DNA of 64,000 nucleotides from Cunninghamia lanceolata (Eukaryota > Streptophyta > Pinopsida > Cupressales > Cupressaceae), in contig BSBN01000781.1 in assembly GCA_027924645.1 (NCBI GenBank), positions 3,906,001 through 3,970,000 of the forward strand, given 5' to 3'. The notes beneath the pieces were generated by a model, which was not told where the DNA came from, searched no databases, and saw only the letters and a program-made list of their open reading frames with translations. Positions 58,981 through 64,000 of this stretch are shown here, in pieces (positions within the stretch are counted from its first letter, which is position 1; every line of letters begins with the position of its first letter). A program made the position numbers and the translations under genes.

Positions 58981-59600
58981 TCATATGTGGAGAACTATTC
59001 CTTATTGAAACGAGCATTCTGATTCAACCAACCCGTGATCATTAGAAACAAAATTACATGCAAAAAGTAAAACATCTTCACCTGCATTCAAGGACTTATC
59101 TGAAGCACTCTCCCACTATTTCTTGGGGTTTCTGCACTCCTTCACATGTCCTCTTTTACCGCAGTTCCAACACTTAACTCTGTTCTTTTTACCAGGAGTC
59201 TTAGACCGGCCCTTGGACTTGTCCTTAGCCCCTTTCTGATCTCCTTTAGGTCACCTTTCCTTTGACCTTCCCCTGATACTAAGAGCATCACCTGAACTAT
59301 CTAAACTTTTCTTCCTCAATTCCTGTGCTAGTAAAATTGCAACAAGAGCATTCAACTTCAGATGTGTGAGGTTAGCGGTGATAGCCACAATGACATTTTC
59401 CCATGATTTAGGTAAAGAACAAAGAAGCAAGATACATTTATCTTCCTCATCAACTTCAACATCTACTGAAGCAAGCTGACTCATCAACAAATTAAAAGAA
59501 TTTAAATGCTCTGCAACCAACTCACCCCCTTTCATTTTCAAAGAAAACAACTTCCTTTTAAAATAAAGTTTATTTACCATACTCTTGGCTTGGTAGATCT
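58981..59600 (-). pseudogene. Element F: gag C-terminal half, zinc knuckle and protease start
   Basis: Open from 59600 to 59251: YQAKSMVNKLYFKRKLFSL and the gag helices up to LLAQELRKK (UBN2-type copia gag). An intact CCHC knuckle CWNCGKRGHVKEC follows at about 59140-59180. The protease start is damaged: where DSGAS is expected after Trp, the sequence reads WLNQNARF. The gag N-terminus is cut off at 59600 by the insertion of G. Confidence 0.82.
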
Positions 59601-60191
59601 TGTTAGGCATTACATGCAGAAGATATCAATTAAATGCAAATAAAGATTAAATAGAGGAATGGAAATACATAGAAATAATAACAACGAGAGACAAGTTTTA
59701 ACATGGTTCACCCAAACCTAGGCTACATCCACCAATAGAGAGTCCAATATTATTATCCAGTAAATCAAACCGATTACAACCAGTAATCCTTAAACCTTAA
59801 TACCACTGCAAAATGCTATAATACATCAACAGAAACCCTAACCCTTAGCCATTTTATCAAGTGTTATGTCAGTTACAAAATAAGTTTTTTTTATGTCGGC
59901 CAATAGAAAAAAAAAACTCCCAATGCCTTTATAAAATAATCAAATTCGTTTGAGGTTTCAGGGGCACTGCCCCTTGACCCCGTCCTGTATCACGATAAGG
60001 AGCACGCTAGGGGCACCACCCCTGAACCCCACAAGGGGCGCTACCCCTTGACCCTATCTTGGAGGTGCTGCCCCCAAACCCCCACAAGCAACGCTACCCC
60101 TTGACCCCATTAAATAATTTGGGGGGAAACCGTACCAATAAAAGTGGGGTAAATTTAACCTCTGAGTCTGATTAGGCTCCATATAACAACA
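59601..60191 (-). repeat. Element G 3' LTR
   Basis: 591 bp, from TGTTAGGCATT to CATATAACAACA on the plus strand. It holds a cluster of short inverted C-rich modules of the form AAGGGGCGCTACCCCTTGACC at 59958-60115. It is homologous to the solo LTR at 54758-55326. Confidence 0.9.
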
Positions 60192-60252
60192 ATCTCCCAC
60201 TTGGAGACTGATCAGTCTCCACACCATATCATCTCCCACTTGGAGACTGATC
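60192..60252 (-). promoter_or_regulatory. Element G polypurine tract, duplicated
   Basis: The minus-strand tract CCAAGTGGGAGAT directly follows the LTR and occurs a second time about 38 bp further in, inside a 22-bp direct repeat that begins TCTCCCACTTGGAGACTGAT on the plus strand (about 60193 and 60231). The first copy is in the correct place to prime plus-strand synthesis. Confidence 0.7.
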
Positions 60253-61960
60253 ATAACATCGCTGACCCTATAGCTCCCATTGGAAATAAGCACTGTGCAC
60301 TCTATTGCTCTGATTTTTTTCAGTCTTGAAGACCAACCAAAGCTGAAGAGGAGCTCAATTTCTCCTTTGTTACTATCTTTGTAAACATATCCACTGGATT
60401 TTCATCTGTATGTATCTTTTCCAGTCATAATTGTCCATCATCCAACATCGATCGAATAAAGTGATACCTCAACTATATGTGTTTGATCTTTGAATGCAAG
60501 GCAGAATTCTTTGTAAGATGTATGGCACTCTGGTTGTCCATAAACAAATAATTGTTAGCCTATTGTTTTCATAATTCTTCCATGAAAGATTGCATCCATA
60601 TCATCTTCTTGCTTGCCTCTATTGTAGCTATATACTCTACCTCCATGGTGGATAAAGCAACCACCTTTTGCAACTTGGAGATCCAACTTACCATTGTCCC
60701 ACCTACAGTAATGACATAACCTGTAGTACTCAGATTGGTATCAATATCTCCTGCCAAATATAAGTCTACATAACCTGCTAAATCAGTATTAGAGCCCCCA
60801 GAACATAAGTGTTTATTGGATGTACCTCTCAAATATGTGAGAATCTATTTTACCACATTTCAATGCTCCAATCCAAGATGACTCATATACCTGCTTACGA
60901 CTCCTACAACATGTGTAATATTTGGTCTTGTGTATACCATGGCGTACATTAAACTTCCTATAGCTGAAGCATATGGTACCTTGGACATTTTTTCTTCCTC
61001 CTCTTGTGTCTTAGGACACATCTCCTTAGTCAATTTCAAATGACTAGGCAAAGGTGTGTTAACAGCTTTGGCCTTCTCCATATGGAATCTCTGCAACACC
61101 TTTTCAACATAATCAACCTGAGATAGAGTCATTTTTTTATTCTTCCTGTCTCTGCAAATTTTCATACCAAGGATTTATTTTGCTACCCCCAAATCTTTCA
61201 TAGCAAATGATTGTGCTAACTATTGTTTTAACTCTTTTATGTGATCTATGTTAGACCCTGCTACAAGCATGTCATCAACATATAAACACAAAATAAAATA
61301 GTTGTCATTATCCAACCTTTTAAAATAAACACAATGGTCAAAATTACATCGGTTGTAGCCTTGCTCAGCCATAAAACTATCAAATTTCAGATACCATTGC
61401 CGAGGTGCTTGTTTCAAGCCATATAAACTCTTCTTCAATCTGCACATCAATTTCTCCTTACCTTTAACCTCAAATCCCTGAGGTTGTTCCATATATATCT
61501 TCTTCTCTAAATCTCCATGGAGAAAGGTAGTTTTCACATCTAGTTGTTCCAAAAGCAAATCTTCAGCAACCACAATACTTAAAATAGTACAAATAGAAGT
61601 CATCTTAACAACTGGAGAAAAATCTCATCAAAATCAATACATTTTTTCTGTGAAAAACCTTTTACAACTAACCTAGCTTTAAATCTTTTCTTACCTCCAT
61701 CTTTCTCTTTTACCCTATAAACCCATTTGTTTGGTAAAGCCTTTTTACCTACAGGCAACTTACATAATTCCCAAGTCTGATTTTTCAGCAAGGAGTTCAT
61801 TTCTTCTTTCATTGTAAGCTCCCACTGAACCTTTGTATCTACCTGCATAACTTCATCATACCCTTCTAGTTCACCAGCATTTGTTAACAAAATAGAATAC
61901 AAAGATGGAGAAAACCTTTCAGCAGGTCTACTTAGCCTTGTTGACCGTCTAACATTCACT
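60253..61960 (-). pseudogene. Element G: copia reverse transcriptase and RNase H
   Basis: The 61959-61600 frame has the linker RRSTRLSRPAERF and the RT start NKWVYRVKEKDGGKKRFKAR. The next frame, 61603-61220, has [32 protein letters not shown] and an intact LCLYVDDMLVAGS (about 61275). MKDLGVAK follows. RNase H blocks GYVDLYLAGDIDTNLSTTGY (where DADWAGD is expected) and LSTMEVEYIA (about 60640) are mutated. Stops near 61220, 60860 and 60569 plus one frameshift near 61602 inactivate it. Confidence 0.85.
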
Positions 61961-63218
61961 GGAGTTTGTAGTATTTCTTGTTGCTATTGTGGAGCATGAG
62001 GAACCATTGGAACATGAGGAACCATTGGAACATCATTATCTGGAGTATCATCCAGCACCACATAATCCTTTTCTTTCTTCTCATGCTGTTGCAACTGATC
62101 TTTGTACAACACCTTCTCATTGAATACAATATCCCTGCTTCTCACAATTTTTAGATTTTCAACATCTCAAAGCCTATAACCAAATCCATCAATGCCATAT
62201 CCAATGAAGATACATTTTTTTTATTTTGCATCTAGCTTGGTTCTATTTTTAGAATCTACATGTGCAAATACTTCACATACGAAGGTTTTGAGAAAAGAAT
62301 AACTCACCTTCTTACCTGTCCATGCTTCCTCTGGAATACCATAGCCCAAAGGAACTAAAGGACCTCTATTAATTAAATATACAATGGTGTTGACAGGCCC
62401 ACATCTTTAAAGGCAGCCCAACATGTAATCTCATGGTCCTTGCACACTCCATTATTTTCGTATTCATGCGTTCAGCCACTCCATTCTCATGTAGAGTCCC
62501 TAGAACTATTTTCTGCCTACGAATTCTATTAAAGGAACAATAATCATCAAATTCTTTGTTTCAATACTACCACCATTATCAGATCTGAGACATTTTAATC
62601 TTTTACCTATCTCATTCTCAACCAACCTTCTCCACTTCTTAAATGTTTCAAATACATCATATTTCTGCCTAAGGAAATAAATCCAAACCTTCCTAGTTGC
62701 ATCATCTATGAATGTAACATAATACCGAGAGCCACCGAGAGAAGATACTTGAGTTGATCCCCATACATCTGTATGCACAAGCTCCAACTTTTTATCTTTC
62801 TTTTTGCTTCCCATCCTTGAGAAAACTAACTCTCTTTTGTTTGCCATACACAACTTTGACAGAAATCCATATTAATACATTTCAGACCTGGTAAAACTTT
62901 CTTCGAATGAAGTACCTTCATACCTTTTTCACTCATATGCCTAAGTCTGTTATGCCACAGTGTTGTCTCAAAACCTGCAGCAATTGTTTCAGTCTCTTCT
63001 TGCAAACCTGCACTAACTATTCCTGAACCTGTTTGTTTTTTCTCTGCAATAGCTAAAGTAGAAGGAATAGTATGACCTGTACAAAGATATAAGGTGCCTA
63101 CTTTCACACCTTTTGCTACTATTAATGCACCTTTTGAAACCTTCCAATTTTTATCACTGAAAGTAACTATACAACCTTCATCAGCTAGCTGCCTTGCTAA
63201 AATTAAATTTCTACTCAA
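61961..63218 (-). pseudogene. Element G: copia integrase
   Basis: Zinc module LWHNRLRHMSEKGM and CQSCVWQ (about 62965-62850). Core: LVHTDVWGSTQV, YVTFIDDATRKVWIYFL and LRSDNGGS (about 62570), so the first two Asp are kept. The Glu region after 62510 is frame-shifted and hard to read. The C-terminal part (62500-62160) survives only in pieces. Confidence 0.8.
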
Positions 63219-64000
63219 CCTTCAAATGTACCTCACCTCTTGTAGTAGCCAATGATTCTCATTCTACAACTTAATCTTGATTCTTCTCTTTCCAACAATC
63301 TAACAAGGTTTGTTATCTCCCAAATAAACCAACCCAAAATCCTCTTAGACATAATCAAGAAAATAACTACTATGGGGCGTAGCGTTAAATGAGGCCCCTG
63401 AATCTAAAACCCATGAATCATCGACATTATTTAGGAAAAGAATCAAAGCATCATCTTTAGATTTATTACTTACCACATTTGCCTCCTTATTGCCTTCTTG
63501 TTTGTCTCATTTTTTCTTTCGAGACTAGCAATCTTTCTTCAAATGACCTGGTTTCCCACTGTACCAACAATCCTTCTGTCCTCTGGATTGGGACCTTTTG
63601 TCCTTTGATTTTTCTTGTGACTTCCCATGACCTCCAAAACATTTCCTCTCTCCTTTAATCTGCCCCTGCTTTCTAATTCAAAACACTCCCTGATGTGAAC
63701 CCTCCTGACCTTTTTTGTTGCATTTCCTTGCTAAGGATAACACCAACAAAATCATCAAATTTCAAAGTATTTGAACCAGAGACAGAGTTACTTACAACCA
63801 TTACCAAGCTATTCTAGCTTTCTGGCAAAGAACATAATATCAAGAGTGCCCTCACCTCTTCATCAAAACTTACTTTTATAGAAGTTAACTAACTAATAAT
63901 CATATTAAACTCATTTAAATGATCTATCACAGATCCACCTTCAATCATTTTTAAATTAAACAAACCCTTCATGAGAAATACCTTATTTGAGGCTAAGGGT
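63219..64000 (-). pseudogene. Element G: gag C-terminal part, zinc knuckle and protease
   Basis: The protease active site is intact: SWVLDSGASFNATP (about 63375-63415). The upstream knuckle reads CWYSGKPGHLKKDC (about 63525-63565), with Ser in place of the second Cys. Gag helices continue to the window edge with several stops. Confidence 0.75.

Larger units (their letters stand above)
54714..64000 (-). mobile_element. Element F: Ty1/copia element, gag cut by element G and 5' end outside the window
   Basis: Minus strand. The 3' LTR ends at 55863 (CCCAACA), its polypurine tract is AAGTGGCAGAA (minus, 55864-55874), then RNase H, RT, integrase, protease relic, CCHC and gag read rightwards to 59600, where G interrupts gag. 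The copia order (integrase before RT) is visible. The left LTR boundary at 54714 (TGTTTTCC) is a guess. The rest of F lies beyond 64000. Confidence 0.8.
59601..64000 (-). mobile_element. Element G: Ty1/copia element inserted in the gag of F, 5' end outside the window
   Basis: 3' LTR 59601-60191, then minus-strand RNase H, RT, integrase, protease and gag running rightwards past base 64000. The left flank GATCT (59596-59600) is the presumed target-site copy; its partner is outside the window. RT, protease and RNase H motifs resemble but clearly differ from F (for example VRRSTRLSRPAERF linker), so F and G are different copia families. Confidence 0.87.

Noticed and set aside
1..64000. tRNA, rRNA or other structured RNA genes
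   Set aside because: No cloverleaf with A and B boxes or rRNA core sequence was recognised; primer binding sites are short tRNA complements only.

Overview
The window reads as a large, repeat-rich seed-plant nuclear genome, most likely a gymnosperm (conifer-type). This is an inference from style: nested Ty3/gypsy and Ty1/copia LTR retrotransposons, AT-rich spacers, Tat-lineage elements with two RNase H domains, and one small intron-containing plant gene. No bacterial, organellar or viral genome features were seen. Identifications come from reading motifs by eye; no database was searched.

Left third (1-19221): a three-level nest. A plus-strand chromodomain gypsy element (A) runs from before base 1, breaks inside its integrase at 2713 and resumes at 17914. 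The break is caused by a second plus-strand chromovirus (B, 2714-17913, two 313-bp LTRs). B's own 3' LTR is split by a minus-strand Tat-like element (C, 8435-17723, TSD GTTTA) that has no pol genes but keeps a long ORF with a G-patch-like motif.

Middle (19222-24724): an island with the only intact cellular gene found, a five-exon minus-strand aldo-keto reductase (21643-23345, 331 aa). It lies between two inverted, decayed copies of a PIF1/Helitron-type helicase (19222-19618 plus; 24174-24724 minus, continuing at 42145-42640). The second copy is split by a 17.4-kb minus-strand Tat gypsy element (D, 24725-42144) with gag, protease, G-patch-like linker, RT, RNase H, archaeal-type RNase H (aRH) and integrase, plus very long non-coding ends.

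Right third (42641-64000): a second minus-strand Tat-type element (E) whose aRH lies upstream of RT. A roughly 1,050-codon ORF of unknown function lies downstream of its integrase. Then come two minus-strand copia elements: F (from about 54714) and G (from 59601, inserted into the gag of F), plus a G-family solo LTR (54758-55326, TSD ATGAG) sitting in the 3' LTR of F.

Nearly every retroelement ORF is broken. In A, twelve stops in 2.1 kb of pol are each one C-to-T or G-to-A transition from a sense codon, the mark of cytosine-methylation decay. The aldo-keto reductase, by contrast, is open with consensus splice sites throughout.
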